The translations under genes and the position numbers were made by a program. 64,000 bases of DNA from Arcanobacterium bovis (lineage in GTDB: Bacteria > Actinomycetota > Actinomycetes > Actinomycetales > Actinomycetaceae). Of the stretch, positions 54,772 through 63,971 are shown one piece after another. Every line of letters starts with the position of its first letter. Position 1 is the first letter of the stretch. Under the pieces are notes generated by a model that saw only the letters and a program-made list of their open reading frames with translations, searched no databases and was not told where the DNA came from. The DNA lies in the NCBI RefSeq assembly GCF_004331995.1, contig NZ_SJDT01000006.1, positions 54,998-118,997 of the forward strand, read 5' to 3'.

Positions 54772-55149
54772 GTGTTGATTACTGCTGTGCTATTTCTTGT
54801 TGCTGTATGTGCATCTGTTGCGTTCGTACTATATCTGCTGGGGTTTTGGCGTAAGGATCTTCAGGCGCGCAAAATGCTTGAGGAAACCGTAAGTGATTGG
54901 CGCAACGATGATCTTGACCTAGATTCCTTTGAAGTGAAGACTCAGGAAACGGCAATCGGAGACGTTTTTACCACTTTCAAAGAAGCTGACGGCAATGGTT
55001 ACGTTAGTTTTGATCAACTTAATGAACGCGCTATGAGTATCGCAGAATCTGATACTGTGCAATCGATTATCGTTGGATCCGAAAAGGTCATAGACAAAGG
55101 TCGTCGCGTGTTCTCGAGCGGTCCGACATCCGACACCTCAGCGAAGTGA
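54772..55149 (+). CDS. Small single-pass membrane protein of unknown function
   Basis: 125 residues. One hydrophobic N-terminal segment (LITAVLFLVAVCASVAFVLY) followed by a charged, soluble region; topology probably N-out, C-in. FKEADGNGYVSFDQL (about residues 70-84) has the look of a single imperfect EF-hand-like loop, but I would not claim calcium binding. I do not recognise the family. It lies between smc and ftsY with gaps of 93 and 119 bases and the same orientation. GTG 54772 follows a weak ribosome site. Confidence 0.6.
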   Translation: MLITAVLFLVAVCASVAFVLYLLGFWRKDLQARKMLEETVSDWRNDDLDLDSFEVKTQETAIGDVFTTFKEADGNGYVSFDQLNERAMSIAESDTVQSIIVGSEKVIDKGRRVFSSGPTSDTSAK

Positions 55150-55268
55150 GCTGGTAGATTTATTAGTTGGTGCCTTTAGGTGTCGTGAATTTATCTCATC
55201 TGTTCGCTTAACGGGCAGTAGGTTAAACTTTTCTTGCCTTTTCAAGAACGAGACGACACACTAGAAGT

Positions 55269-56411
55269 GTGACTCTAGAATTGATTGTTTATATTGTTGT
55301 TGGCCTCCTTGCAGTCGGCGGCGGTGGTGCCGTTCTGCTTGCCAAGTATCGTTCATCGCAGAAAAATACTGGTCAAGCAGAACTCCCTTGGGAAGAACGC
55401 AAGTCCATTGACGATTCGGCAATTGCAGATGCCGAGGTTATTGAAGATATTCCACCGCTTTCGGTAGAAACTCCCGAATCAGTTCCATCTCGCATGGAGC
55501 GGTTGCGCGCAAGATTGGCGCGTTCAGGTGGCCTAGGGCATGCGTTACTGGCAGTGTTGTCCCGCTCTGATTTGTCGGCCTCTGACTGGGAAGAAATCGA
55601 AGAAACTCTGCTCATGGCGGATGTTGGTCTTGAATCCACCACGTATTTAATCGACAAGCTCAAGCAGGAAGTCAAGATCCGCAATACCACAGATCCTATT
55701 GTAATTAAGGATGTTCTCCGTGCTGAGCTGATCAATTTAGTGTCGATAGAGAAGTCTCGTGAACTGGATATTGCTCCCGAAACTGATAGTGAGGGGAACA
55801 AGGTTCCCGCTTCGATCTTGATGGTGGGAGTTAACGGAACAGGTAAAACCACAACCACTGGCAAGCTTGCCCGTTTGCTTGTGGCACAGGATCGCTCAGT
55901 GGTACTCGGAGCAGCAGACACCTTCCGAGCTGCGGCTGCAGAGCAACTCCAGACTTGGGGAGACCGCATCGGGGTAGAAGTTGTGCGCTCCGATCAAGAA
56001 GGTGCCGATCCGGCATCGGTAGCATTTGAGGCAGTGCGCGTCGGTGCTGAGGCGGGTACCGACGTCGTGATTGTCGACACCGCAGGACGTCTGCAAAACA
56101 AAGCTGGTCTTATGGACGAACTGGGCAAAATCAAGCGCGTCATGGAAAAGCGCGCGCCGGTCCGGGAAGTGCTCTTGGTTTTGGACGCTACTACTGGGCA
56201 AAATGGCATGCGACAAGCACAAGTCTTTGCCGAAGTCACCGGAATTACGGGAATTGTTCTCTCGAAACTGGACGGAACCGCAAAAGGCGGAATCGTTATT
56301 TCTGTGCAGCGCGAACTGGGCGTGCCTGTGAAGTTCATCGGTCTGGGTGAGGGCGCAGATGATCTTGCGCCTTTTGATGCGGAATCATTTGTTGATTCCT
56401 TGCTTGCCTAA
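55269..56411 (+). CDS. ftsY: Signal recognition particle receptor FtsY
   Basis: GTPase docking SRP-ribosome complexes to the membrane. 380 residues. An N-terminal membrane helix (LELIVYIVVGLLAVGGGGAV) is present, as in many actinobacterial FtsY proteins, followed by an acidic linker and the NG domain. G motifs: GVNGTGKTTTTGKLARLL near 186, DTFRAAAAEQL, DTAGRLQNKAGLMDEL, and LSKLDGTAKGG near 338. Pairs with Ffh, encoded just downstream. Confidence 0.96.
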   Translation: MTLELIVYIVVGLLAVGGGGAVLLAKYRSSQKNTGQAELPWEERKSIDDSAIADAEVIEDIPPLSVETPESVPSRMERLRARLARSGGLGHALLAVLSRSDLSASDWEEIEETLLMADVGLESTTYLIDKLKQEVKIRNTTDPIVIKDVLRAELINLVSIEKSRELDIAPETDSEGNKVPASILMVGVNGTGKTTTTGKLARLLVAQDRSVVLGAADTFRAAAAEQLQTWGDRIGVEVVRSDQEGADPASVAFEAVRVGAEAGTDVVIVDTAGRLQNKAGLMDELGKIKRVMEKRAPVREVLLVLDATTGQNGMRQAQVFAEVTGITGIVLSKLDGTAKGGIVISVQRELGVPVKFIGLGEGADDLAPFDAESFVDSLLA

Positions 56412-56494
56412 AGCAGAGCATAGATTCGTTTCTAGCTCTGTGGTGACATAGAATTACACACAGTTCATTGCAGATTTCAGACCAAGGTATGGGA

Positions 56495-58051
56495 ATGTTT
56501 AACTCTCTTTCAGATCGAATCACTGGATCGCTTCGTAACCTGCGCAAGCATGGAAAGCTCACCGAGCAGGACGTCGAAAGCGTCATTGGCGATATTCGAC
56601 GTGCGTTGCTTGATGCGGACGTGGCTTTGCCTGTGGTGCGTTCCTTTACAGCTGCAGTTCGGGAAAAAGCGACTGGCGCAGTAGTTTCGCAGGCTCTCAA
56701 CCCAGCGCAGCAAGTAGTCAAGATCGTCAATGACGAATTAATCGAAGTCTTGGGCGGTGAGAGTCGCGATCTGAATTGGGCGAGCTCTGGACCAACAATC
56801 ATCATGCTTGCAGGTCTGCAGGGTGCTGGAAAAACGACTCTGGCTGGAAAGCTTGGACGTTGGCTGCGGGAAAACGGCAAAAAGCCACTTCTCGTTGCTT
56901 CCGATTTGCAGCGTCCAAATGCAGTAAATCAGCTCCAAGTAGTGGGTGAGCGGGCAGGTGTGAGCGTTTTTGCGCCGGAGCCAGGTAACGGTGTCGGTGA
57001 TCCGGTTCAGGTCGCTCGCGATTCGTTACGCTACGCCCAAGAGAACAATTTTAATGTGATCGTGGTCGATACGGCTGGTCGCCTTGGTATCGACGAAGAG
57101 ATGATGGAGCAAGCTCGCGATATTCGTGATGCCGTCAACCCACACGAAATACTTTTTGTTCTCGACGCGATGATCGGTCAAGATGCCGTCAACACCTCAA
57201 TCGCTTTCCGAGACGGAGTGGGCTTTACTGGCGTTGTGCTCTCGAAACTCGATGGTGACGCGCGTGGTGGCGCGGCATTGTCTGTACGTGGCGTGACTGG
57301 TCAGCCCGTCTTGTTCGCCTCAACAGGCGAAAAACTTGACGCGTTCGAGCGATTCCACGCGGATCGTATGGCTTCGCGTATTCTCGATATGGGCGATTTG
57401 TTGACCCTTATTGAGCAGGCCGAACGCACATGGTCTGAGCGTGAAGCGGAAGATCTGGCAGCCAAGATGGCACAGGGTGCTTTCACCTTGGACGATTTCA
57501 TTGAGCAGCTTGAGCAGATGCGCAAGCTTGGCTCAATGAAGAAAATTATGGGCATGCTGCCGGGTATGAACCAGTACCGTGATGCACTTGATAACCTCGA
57601 TGAACGCGATATTGATCGCCAAGTTGCTATTGTGCGCTCCATGACCAAAGCAGAGCGTAACGATCCAAAGATTCTCAACGGTTCGCGGCGTCTGCGCATT
57701 GCAAAGGGATCTGGAACCAGCGTTCAAGAAGTTAATTCGCTGATGGAGCGTTTTGAGCAAGCCAAGAAAATGATGCAAGCGATGTCTCGTGGCGGTGGAA
57801 TGCCTGGAATGCCAAATATTCCTGGCATGCCAGGTTTCGGCGGCGGATATACGAAGAAGCAGCGCAAGAAAGGCGCGAAGAAGACTTCGGGCAATAAGAA
57901 AGGCCGTTCGGGTAATCCAGCAAAACGCCGTCAGCAGGAATTGGAAGCACAACAGAAATCTGGCGCAGCTTCCAAGGGTAGCGCTTTCGGTGCCGCGCCT
58001 GATCCTGCTCAGAACGTAGACATGGAAGCGCTAGCAAAGTTCTTGCGATGA
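56495..58051 (+). CDS. ffh: Signal recognition particle protein Ffh
   Basis: Binds signal sequences and 4.5S RNA. 518 residues. N domain starts FNSLSDRITGSLRNL; G motifs GLQGAGKTTLAGKLG near residue 107, DTAGRLGIDEEMMEQ and LSKLDGDARGGAALS. The C-terminal M domain is Met-rich (MKKIMGMLPGMNQY) with SGTSVQEVN; the tail is Lys-rich and Gly-rich. ATG 56495 (MFNSLSDR) is preferred to in-frame ATGs at 56468 and 56489. It overlaps the next gene by four bases. Confidence 0.96.
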   Translation: MFNSLSDRITGSLRNLRKHGKLTEQDVESVIGDIRRALLDADVALPVVRSFTAAVREKATGAVVSQALNPAQQVVKIVNDELIEVLGGESRDLNWASSGPTIIMLAGLQGAGKTTLAGKLGRWLRENGKKPLLVASDLQRPNAVNQLQVVGERAGVSVFAPEPGNGVGDPVQVARDSLRYAQENNFNVIVVDTAGRLGIDEEMMEQARDIRDAVNPHEILFVLDAMIGQDAVNTSIAFRDGVGFTGVVLSKLDGDARGGAALSVRGVTGQPVLFASTGEKLDAFERFHADRMASRILDMGDLLTLIEQAERTWSEREAEDLAAKMAQGAFTLDDFIEQLEQMRKLGSMKKIMGMLPGMNQYRDALDNLDERDIDRQVAIVRSMTKAERNDPKILNGSRRLRIAKGSGTSVQEVNSLMERFEQAKKMMQAMSRGGGMPGMPNIPGMPGFGGGYTKKQRKKGAKKTSGNKKGRSGNPAKRRQQELEAQQKSGAASKGSAFGAAPDPAQNVDMEALAKFLR

Positions 58052-59172
58052 CGGCGTCCAGTGCGGGCAGCTCTGAGGCGATCTGCCTCCGCGGTCAGTT
58101 GCGGGGCTTTGACGCAGACCAGATTTGGGTGGTTGATGGGAAGATTTCCCACACTCGACCCTCGCTAGGTGTTGACGGCGAAGGCGCACCAAGTCAGACA
58201 ATCACCGGTTTCATCTACCCAGGTTTGCTTGACGCACATACGCACCCAGGGCTTTCGTATAGCACTGAGCTTCTGGACGACGCCGAAATACGCCGTCGTC
58301 TTGCTGCATGCGTAACTCTGGGCGTAACTGCGATACGCGACTGCGGCGGGCAGCGCAATGCTGGTCAAATTCGCACTGAGAGCGAGCCGCGAATTATTCA
58401 CTGTGGGCAGCATATCGCGCGGTTCAAACGCTATATTCGCCACGCCGGAATTGATACCGAACCCCACGATCTTGTGCAACAAGTTCGTAAGCAGTGCGAG
58501 CGAGCTGATGGCTGGATAAAAATTGTGGGCGATTGGATCAACCGCGAAAATGGCAGTCTTTCTGACCTTGAACCTCTGTGGCCGCGCGAAGCGCTCAAGG
58601 CTGCTGTGCAAGCTGCGCATGATTTAGGTACGAAAGTAACAGTTCATACGTTTGCGCATGAGACTATCGACGATTTACTTGACGCTGGCGTGGACGGAAT
58701 CGAGCATGGTACGGGCATGGACTGGGAGCAGCTCGTACGAGCGCGTGAGCAAGGCGTGCTCATCACGCCAACCGTGAATCAAATCAGTAGGTTCCCAGAA
58801 TTTGCTGGTGACGCAGGCAAATATCCAGTTTATGCTCGCCGAATGTTGAACATGGATGCGTGTCGTCGTGAACATTTGGCCATGATGTGCCAAGCGCAGA
58901 CGCTATTTTTGATGGGCTCGGATACCTCAGCAGATGTCGATCAGCGTGGGCTTCCGACCGAGCTGTGTGATGCCGTGCGTAACGGCATGCCAGCGCATGC
59001 GGTTATGGAAGCAGCGAGTTATGGTGGACGCCGTCGGCTGGGATTAACTTCGTGGGAAGACGGCGCTGCGGCAGATCTCGTGGTGTACGACCGAGACCCT
59101 GAACAGGACATCAGTGCTGTTTTATCGCCTAGCTATGTGCTCATTGGCGGATGCATAGTGTATCATCGCTAA
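58048..59172 (+). CDS. Amidohydrolase (imidazolonepropionase-like)
   Basis: 374-residue metal-dependent hydrolase of the amidohydrolase superfamily. Seen: LLDAHTHPGLSYS (first two His ligands) near residue 65, Lys in GWIKIVGDW near 155, TVHTFAHETIDDLL with two further His residues near 197, GIEHGTGMDW, and Asp in FLMGSDTSADVD near 290. The set is complete, so it should be active; the substrate is unknown. ATG overlaps the ffh stop (ATGA), so it is coupled to ffh translation though unrelated in function. Convergent with the CDF gene. Confidence 0.85.
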   Translation: MTASSAGSSEAICLRGQLRGFDADQIWVVDGKISHTRPSLGVDGEGAPSQTITGFIYPGLLDAHTHPGLSYSTELLDDAEIRRRLAACVTLGVTAIRDCGGQRNAGQIRTESEPRIIHCGQHIARFKRYIRHAGIDTEPHDLVQQVRKQCERADGWIKIVGDWINRENGSLSDLEPLWPREALKAAVQAAHDLGTKVTVHTFAHETIDDLLDAGVDGIEHGTGMDWEQLVRAREQGVLITPTVNQISRFPEFAGDAGKYPVYARRMLNMDACRREHLAMMCQAQTLFLMGSDTSADVDQRGLPTELCDAVRNGMPAHAVMEAASYGGRRRLGLTSWEDGAAADLVVYDRDPEQDISAVLSPSYVLIGGCIVYHR

Positions 59173-59180
59173 CCGGTGTC

Positions 59181-60158
59181 TCACTGTTGAAACGTGATTG
59201 GCTTGCCTGTTTCAAGATCAACCGGCACGAATCCGTCGTCGCCATCGAGTGGAACGAAACCTTGCGGAATATCCTCGTAGGAAGTTGGATCCTCAATCGG
59301 TTCGACATGGATCGTGACGGATACATCGGAGAGCTTTTCTTCGATTTGTGCCTCGATTTGATGGGCAAAATCGTGTCCTTCGCGAACTGTCCACACGCCA
59401 GGCACCTGTACATCGACTCTGACGAATCGCAAACGGCCTGCTTGGCGCGTTTGTAAGCCGTGAAAGCTTACTGTTTCTGATTGGAAGGATTTGAGGATTG
59501 TGACGATAGTGTGATTCTCTTCTTCTGGCAATGTTGCATCGAGCAAGCCCGCCAAAGAGGTACGGATGAGTCCTGTGCCAATCCAAATAATATTGAAACC
59601 AACAATAATTGCCACGATTGGATCGAGGATTTCAAGACCAGTGATCTTGACCAAGAATACTCCAAAGATTACGCCAACCGTTGTGATGACGTCGGTAAGG
59701 AGGTGTTTTCCATCCGCTACCAGCGTGGGTGAGGAATGCTTCTTGCCGGACTCTAAGATGTAGTATCCCACGAGGCCGTTGATCGCGGTGGTTAATACAG
59801 AAACCACCAAACCAATTCCGAGGTTATCGAGGGAAACGGGGGAGAGGAGTCGTTGTACTGAAACGAAAAGTATCAGCGCAGCTGCGCCAAATATCATTGC
59901 GCCTTCGATGGCCGCTGAGAAATATTCTGCTTTTGATCGGCCGAAGGTGTAGTGGGAATCAGCAGGCTTTGCTGCGAGCGTCAAGGCGTACAATGCTACG
60001 ATCGCCGCTACCAAATTGACTACCGATTCCATTGCATCGGAAAGTAAAGACACTGAACCTGTGAGTATATATGCTGCGGCTTTCATAGAGATCGTGAGGA
60101 CTGCGGCAGCAATCGATAGCCAAGCGAATTTGGTGAGATTTACGGTTTCAGTGTTCAT
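59181..60158 (-). CDS. Cation diffusion facilitator (CDF) metal exporter
   Basis: Divalent metal/H+ antiporter, 325 residues: about six membrane helices followed by a cytosolic ferredoxin-like domain. Typical metal-site motif LLSDAMESVVNLVAA in helix 2, HYTFGRSKAEYFSA in the loop, and VADGKHLLTDVITT in helix 5; the C-terminal part has RRAGRLRFVRVDVQVPG-like strands. The set SDxxxS and ADxxHxxTD is that of the Zn/Fe/Mn group; the ion cannot be assigned. Convergent with the amidohydrolase, with no obvious hairpin in the eight-base gap. Confidence 0.9.
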   Translation of the reverse strand: MNTETVNLTKFAWLSIAAAVLTISMKAAAYILTGSVSLLSDAMESVVNLVAAIVALYALTLAAKPADSHYTFGRSKAEYFSAAIEGAMIFGAAALILFVSVQRLLSPVSLDNLGIGLVVSVLTTAINGLVGYYILESGKKHSSPTLVADGKHLLTDVITTVGVIFGVFLVKITGLEILDPIVAIIVGFNIIWIGTGLIRTSLAGLLDATLPEEENHTIVTILKSFQSETVSFHGLQTRQAGRLRFVRVDVQVPGVWTVREGHDFAHQIEAQIEEKLSDVSVTIHVEPIEDPTSYEDIPQGFVPLDGDDGFVPVDLETGKPITFQQ

Positions 60159-60231
60159 ATTACAATTCTGCGCTCGTGTGTTTCGAAATACCTAAGTAGC
60201 AAGCCAACTAGTTTTGATTGTTTACCCACAG

Positions 60232-60268
60232 TTCAAGGTGGCGAAAACGCGGTATTCGCCGCCTTGAA
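60232..60268. other. Isolated hairpin in the rpsP upstream region
   Basis: TTCAAGGTGGCGA (60232-60244) pairs with TCGCCGCCTTGAA (60256-60268) with one G-T pair. It lies between divergently transcribed genes, about 310 bases before rpsP, where no transcript should end; its role is unclear. The rest of 60159-60577 holds a TATAAT (60443-60448) as likely -10 box of the rpsP operon and a small stem GTTAAGA/TCTTAAC at about 60466-60487, but no gene. Confidence 0.35.
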
Positions 60269-60577
60269 GATGAGCTGAATGGCAGAGGAGCGGGTGGCGA
60301 CTATTGGGAGCGGCGTTTGTGCTGAATCGAGTTAAGTGCGCTGCGGCATATTGGTGGATTACCTACTTGCGGATTATCTGTGGGCGGCACCACCGAGAAT
60401 AATGAAATTCTAACTGTTATCTCGGCTCAATTTCTGGCAGAATATAATGTTGTACTTAGAGGAAGTTAAGACCCTCTCATCTTAACGGAATCTCAGTTCG
60501 GAGAATTGTGAAATGCGTGTTCCCACCGCTGACTAGCAAGGATCCAATGAAACAAAGAAACAGGAGTGACCGCACAA

Positions 60578-61045
60578 GTGGCAGTCAAAATTCGTCTAAA
60601 GCGCATGGGCAAGATCCGTGAAGCTATGTACCGTGTTGTTGTTGTTGATTCTCGCAAGAAGCGCGATGGTCGCGTTATCGAGGAGATCGGCTTCTACAAT
60701 CCGAACACTCAGCCATCCACCATCGACATCAACTCTGAGCGTGCTCAGTACTGGATTTCGGTTGGCGCACAGCCTTCAGAGCCAGTTCTTGCTCAGTTGA
60801 AGATCACTGGTGACTGGCAGGCCGCCAAGGGTCTCGAAGGTAAATCCACTTTGAAGACCGTTGAAAAGGTTGATGCTGACAAGGCTCGCGAAGAAGCTGT
60901 TAAGGCAGTTCAGAACGATGCTGAGAAGATTCGTGCAGCTAAGGCAGAAGCTCGTGCTAAGGCAGAGGCTGAAGCAAAGGCTGCTGCCGAAGCCGAAGAA
61001 GCACCAGCTGAAGAAGCTGGCGTTGAAGAGTCTGAGGAAGCCTGA
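60578..61045 (+). CDS. rpsP: 30S ribosomal protein S16 with C-terminal extension
   Basis: 155 residues from GTG 60578. The S16 core ([20 protein letters not shown], then [11 protein letters not shown]) takes the first ~85; the rest is an Ala/Glu/Lys-rich tail ([20 protein letters not shown]) common in actinobacterial S16 and probably disordered. AGGAG lies 11 bases upstream; GTG 60566 in frame is less likely. First gene of rpsP-khpA-rimM-trmD-rplS; the stop overlaps the next start. Confidence 0.95.
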   Translation: MAVKIRLKRMGKIREAMYRVVVVDSRKKRDGRVIEEIGFYNPNTQPSTIDINSERAQYWISVGAQPSEPVLAQLKITGDWQAAKGLEGKSTLKTVEKVDADKAREEAVKAVQNDAEKIRAAKAEARAKAEAEAKAAAEAEEAPAEEAGVEESEEA

Positions 61046-61281
61046 TGCTCGCACAAGCCTTGGAACATTTGGTCCGTGGAATCGTGGATAATCCCGATGA
61101 CGTTGAAGTTACAGCTCGTAATAACCGTCGTGGTGAATTGCTTGAAGTCCGTGTGAATCCTGAGGATCTGGGACGCGTTATTGGACGCAATGGTCGCACC
61201 GCTAAAGCGCTGCGCACCGTCGTCAACGCGCTTTCTACCAATGGCGCTGTACGAGTAGATGTGATCGAAACTGATCGCTGA
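61045..61281 (+). CDS. khpA: KH-domain RNA-binding protein
   Basis: 78 residues, one type II KH domain. The conserved GxxG loop is GRNG in LGRVIGRNGRTAKALRTVVN near residue 50. KhpA partners KhpB in other bacteria and influences sRNA and cell size. ATG overlaps the rpsP stop by one base (TGATG), so translation is coupled. A strong hairpin at 61294 follows, so rimM may depend on read-through or its own promoter. Confidence 0.94.
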   Translation: MLAQALEHLVRGIVDNPDDVEVTARNNRRGELLEVRVNPEDLGRVIGRNGRTAKALRTVVNALSTNGAVRVDVIETDR

Positions 61282-61293
61282 AATACTTTCCAA

Positions 61294-61326
61294 GGGAAAA
61301 CCCGCGCATCACGCGCGGGTTTTCCC
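61294..61326 (+). terminator. Hairpin between khpA and rimM
   Basis: GGGAAAACCCGCGC (61294-61307) pairs perfectly with 61313-61326 (5-nt loop), 13 bases after the khpA stop; no long U run after it. In the middle of a conserved operon, it may attenuate the downstream genes. Confidence 0.75.
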
Positions 61327-61383
61327 ATATCAGGTATATTTTACAGCGCAAAGATAATTCATTAACTATTTCTGGGAGACGTA

Positions 61384-61953
61384 GTGAAGCTCATCGTAGC
61401 CATTATTGGAGCCGCTCACGGGCTCAAAGGCGAGGTAAAACTCGACGTTCGCACCGACAGTCCGCAGCGTCGTCTCTATCCTGGTGCTACCCTCGAAACT
61501 GAACCTGCCGACGTCGGCCCGCTAGTTGTCACAAAAACTCGCGAATACAAGGGGATGACTTTCGCGCGATTTGAAGAAATCAATGATCGCACCACGGCGG
61601 AGTCGCTCAGGGGCGTTCAGTTGGTGATCGAAACCGATGAAGACGACGTAGAAGAAGATGCTTGGTATGCCCACGAGCTCGTAGGATTGGAGGCGCTTGA
61701 CCCAGAAGGGTACGAATTGGGTATTGTGGTGGGCTTGCAGCCGATGCCCGCCCAAGATTTGCTTCTGGTGCGCGAACCTGATGGGCGGGTTACGCAAGTG
61801 CCATTTGTGCGTGATATCGTCACCGAGGTCGATATTGACGATCATTGCGTGATTATTGACGCCCCGCAAGGTTTGTTCTCCGATGATGAGCTCGGCGAAG
61901 AAGATGAAGTACTCGGAACTGCGGATGAAGAATCTGAGACCGCGGACGAATAA
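61384..61953 (+). CDS. rimM: Ribosome maturation factor RimM
   Basis: 16S rRNA processing factor for 30S head assembly that binds S19. 189 residues from GTG 61384. N-terminal IIGAAHGLKGEVKLDVRTDS, RPE-like region TRGVQLVIETDE, PRC barrel with YAHELVGLEALDPEGYELG, and LLLVREPDGRVTQVPFVRDIV. An acidic tail (about 25 residues, ELGEEDEVLGTADEESETA) is an addition to the usual length. GGGAGACGTA precedes the start. It ends 20 bases before trmD. Confidence 0.94.
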   Translation: MKLIVAIIGAAHGLKGEVKLDVRTDSPQRRLYPGATLETEPADVGPLVVTKTREYKGMTFARFEEINDRTTAESLRGVQLVIETDEDDVEEDAWYAHELVGLEALDPEGYELGIVVGLQPMPAQDLLLVREPDGRVTQVPFVRDIVTEVDIDDHCVIIDAPQGLFSDDELGEEDEVLGTADEESETADE

Positions 61954-61973
61954 ATAGCTGGAGCGTTTCATCT

Positions 61974-63422
61974 ATGCATTTTGACATTATCTCTGCATTT
62001 CCCGAGTTCTTCGACGTTTTACAGCTATCGCTTGTGGGAAAGGCGCAGCAAAGGGGAATCATTTCCACTGAGATTCACGATATTCGTGACTGGACTCAAG
62101 ATATTCATCGAACCGTTGACGACTCTCCTTTTGGTGGCGGTGCCGGAATGGTGATGAAACCAGACGTGTGGGCGCAAGCGATTGACGCAGCAATCGATAA
62201 GATTTCTGCACCTACTGTGCTTGCCATCCCAACCCCGTCAGGCATCCCGTTGACTCAACGCCACTGTGAGAGATTAGCGAATGTCGAGCATATTATTTTG
62301 GCTTGTGGACGCTACGAGGGTATTGACTCGCGAATCGCCCAGTATTATTCCGCCCGAGCGGATGTAGAGGTATTCGAGTTTTCACTTGGCGATTACGTGC
62401 TCAATGGGGGAGAAGTGGCCAGCGTGGCTCTCGTCGAAGCTGTATCACGACTGGTGCCGGGCATGGTAGGAAATCCGCAGTCGCTGGCAGAAGAGTCCCA
62501 TTCCGAAGCTGGGTTGCTGGAATATCCTGTGTACACGCGACCTGCTGATTTTCGAGGAATTGCGGTGCCTGAAGTCTTGACGTCGGGCAACCACCAGGCA
62601 GTGCACCGTTGGCGTCGTGATCGTTCGCTTGAACGCACCGCGCAGCGGCGTCCTGATATGATTGCCCAGCTTAAAGCGACTCAGCTCGACAAGGGTGACC
62701 TTGAGGAACTAGCGCGCTGGGGATGGTTTTGCGCTCAAGATGGTGAGCACGTGGAAAAGCTGGTGTTTCGGGCAGCACGGACGGACGACGTCGTGGCGCT
62801 GGCAGAGTTTGCGCGCCGGACTTTCGTAGATGCGTGTCCGCCGAGCATTGCTGAGCGTGAGCGCGAGAATTTCATCGAGAAGAATCTGAGCGCGGAGCAG
62901 TTTTCTACCTATGTGGCTGACGAGGACACTTATTCAGTGCTTCTCGCTGAGGATAGTTCCGCGCAGATTGCCGGATATATGCTATATGAGCATGGCGATC
63001 TGACTGCGCAGATTGCGGCGGGAGCTCCACAGGGCTTCGTGATTGACGGCGTTCCATTTGATGGGCGTTTCATTTATATGTCAAAGGCATATGTGGATCA
63101 ACGGTGGCGTTCGAGGTATGTGTTTTCCACACTCTTTGAGTTTTCTGTTCAATCCTTGCGCGCTAAGTTGGGTGTAGATGCCTTGCTCGATAAGTCGGGC
63201 GTAGATGGCGACGCCGGAGAATGCAGTACGCATCAAGATTGCGAGAGTGTTAGTGTTCCGAAGCCGTGGTGTATTTGGCTTGGAACCCATGAGCATAACC
63301 GCCGTGCTCAAAAGGCATATCGTAAACTTGGCTTTGTGCGGGCGGGGAAACGAGAGTTCCGTGTTGGTGATACGATCAACAATGATGTGACTATGGTTCG
63401 GCCATTAAATGTGGCAAAATAG
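61974..63422 (+). CDS. trmD: tRNA (guanine37-N1)-methyltransferase fused to a GNAT acetyltransferase domain
   Basis: 482 residues, about twice the normal TrmD. Residues 1-245 are TrmD: FDIISAFPEFFDVLQLSLVG, DDSPFGGGAGMVMKPDVW, CGRYEGIDSRI and the trefoil-knot SAM site GDYVLNGGEVASVAL, then HRWRRDRSLERT. It methylates G37 of tRNAs reading CUN, CCN and CGG codons. Residues about 262-482 form a GNAT domain: LVFRAARTDDVVALAEFARR, ... WLGTHEHNRRAQKAYRKLGF, ... FRVGDTINNDVTMVRPL, the acetyl-CoA-binding pattern. The single frame is uninterrupted, so it is a true fusion rather than a readthrough. The GNAT substrate is unknown. Confidence 0.93.
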   Translation: MHFDIISAFPEFFDVLQLSLVGKAQQRGIISTEIHDIRDWTQDIHRTVDDSPFGGGAGMVMKPDVWAQAIDAAIDKISAPTVLAIPTPSGIPLTQRHCERLANVEHIILACGRYEGIDSRIAQYYSARADVEVFEFSLGDYVLNGGEVASVALVEAVSRLVPGMVGNPQSLAEESHSEAGLLEYPVYTRPADFRGIAVPEVLTSGNHQAVHRWRRDRSLERTAQRRPDMIAQLKATQLDKGDLEELARWGWFCAQDGEHVEKLVFRAARTDDVVALAEFARRTFVDACPPSIAERERENFIEKNLSAEQFSTYVADEDTYSVLLAEDSSAQIAGYMLYEHGDLTAQIAAGAPQGFVIDGVPFDGRFIYMSKAYVDQRWRSRYVFSTLFEFSVQSLRAKLGVDALLDKSGVDGDAGECSTHQDCESVSVPKPWCIWLGTHEHNRRAQKAYRKLGFVRAGKREFRVGDTINNDVTMVRPLNVAK

Positions 63423-63560
63423 TTGAGTTGCCTTACCGAAATGAGTGCAGTGCCTGCCGCAGGGGGTTTGTGCTCTGGTAAGTAAATATCCGCTCGGCTT
63501 TGGATTCCCAAAGCCCTGAACCCACTCTGACCTGCGCGCAGGGTGAGAAATGATTGAATC

Positions 63561-63914
63561 ATGGAGATTCCACAGTCAGTTGCACAATCCCAGTTGATTG
63601 AGCGTCCAGACTTCCGTCCAGGCGACACCGTTAAGGTAAACGTGAAGGTTGTTGAAGGTAACCGTCACCGTATCCAGGTGTTCCAGGGCGTTGTTATCGC
63701 TCGCAAGGGTGGCAATGGTGTAGGTTCTACCTTCACCGTTCGTAAGGTGTCCTTTGGCGTTGGAGTTGAGCGTAAGTTCCCACTTCACTCCCCAAATGTT
63801 GACTCCATTGAAGTTGTTACCCGTGGCGATGTGCGCCGTGCCAAGCTTTACTACTTGCGTGACCTTCACGGCAAGGCTGCGAAGATCAAGGAAAAGCGCA
63901 CCGATAACAAGTGA
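63561..63914 (+). CDS. rplS: 50S ribosomal protein L19
   Basis: 117 residues, standard size. [59 protein letters not shown] and [19 protein letters not shown] are characteristic. It lies at the ribosome subunit interface. The 138 bases between trmD and the ATG hold several small stems (for example GCTTTGGGATTC-like elements at 63495-63520) and could be an autoregulatory leader, as in other L19 mRNAs. Last gene of the ribosomal operon in the window. Confidence 0.95.
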   Translation: MEIPQSVAQSQLIERPDFRPGDTVKVNVKVVEGNRHRIQVFQGVVIARKGGNGVGSTFTVRKVSFGVGVERKFPLHSPNVDSIEVVTRGDVRRAKLYYLRDLHGKAAKIKEKRTDNK

Positions 63915-63927
63915 TATTCGCTTAGAA

Positions 63928-63971
63928 ATGAGCTCCATCCTTTTTAGGGTGGGGCTCATTTTGTTTGTTTG
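63928..63971 (+). terminator. Rho-independent terminator after rplS
   Basis: ATGAGCTCCATCC (63928-63940) pairs imperfectly with AGGGTGGGGCTCAT (63946-63959), followed by TTTTGTTTGTTT. Ends the ribosomal operon 14 bases after the rplS stop. Confidence 0.85.
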
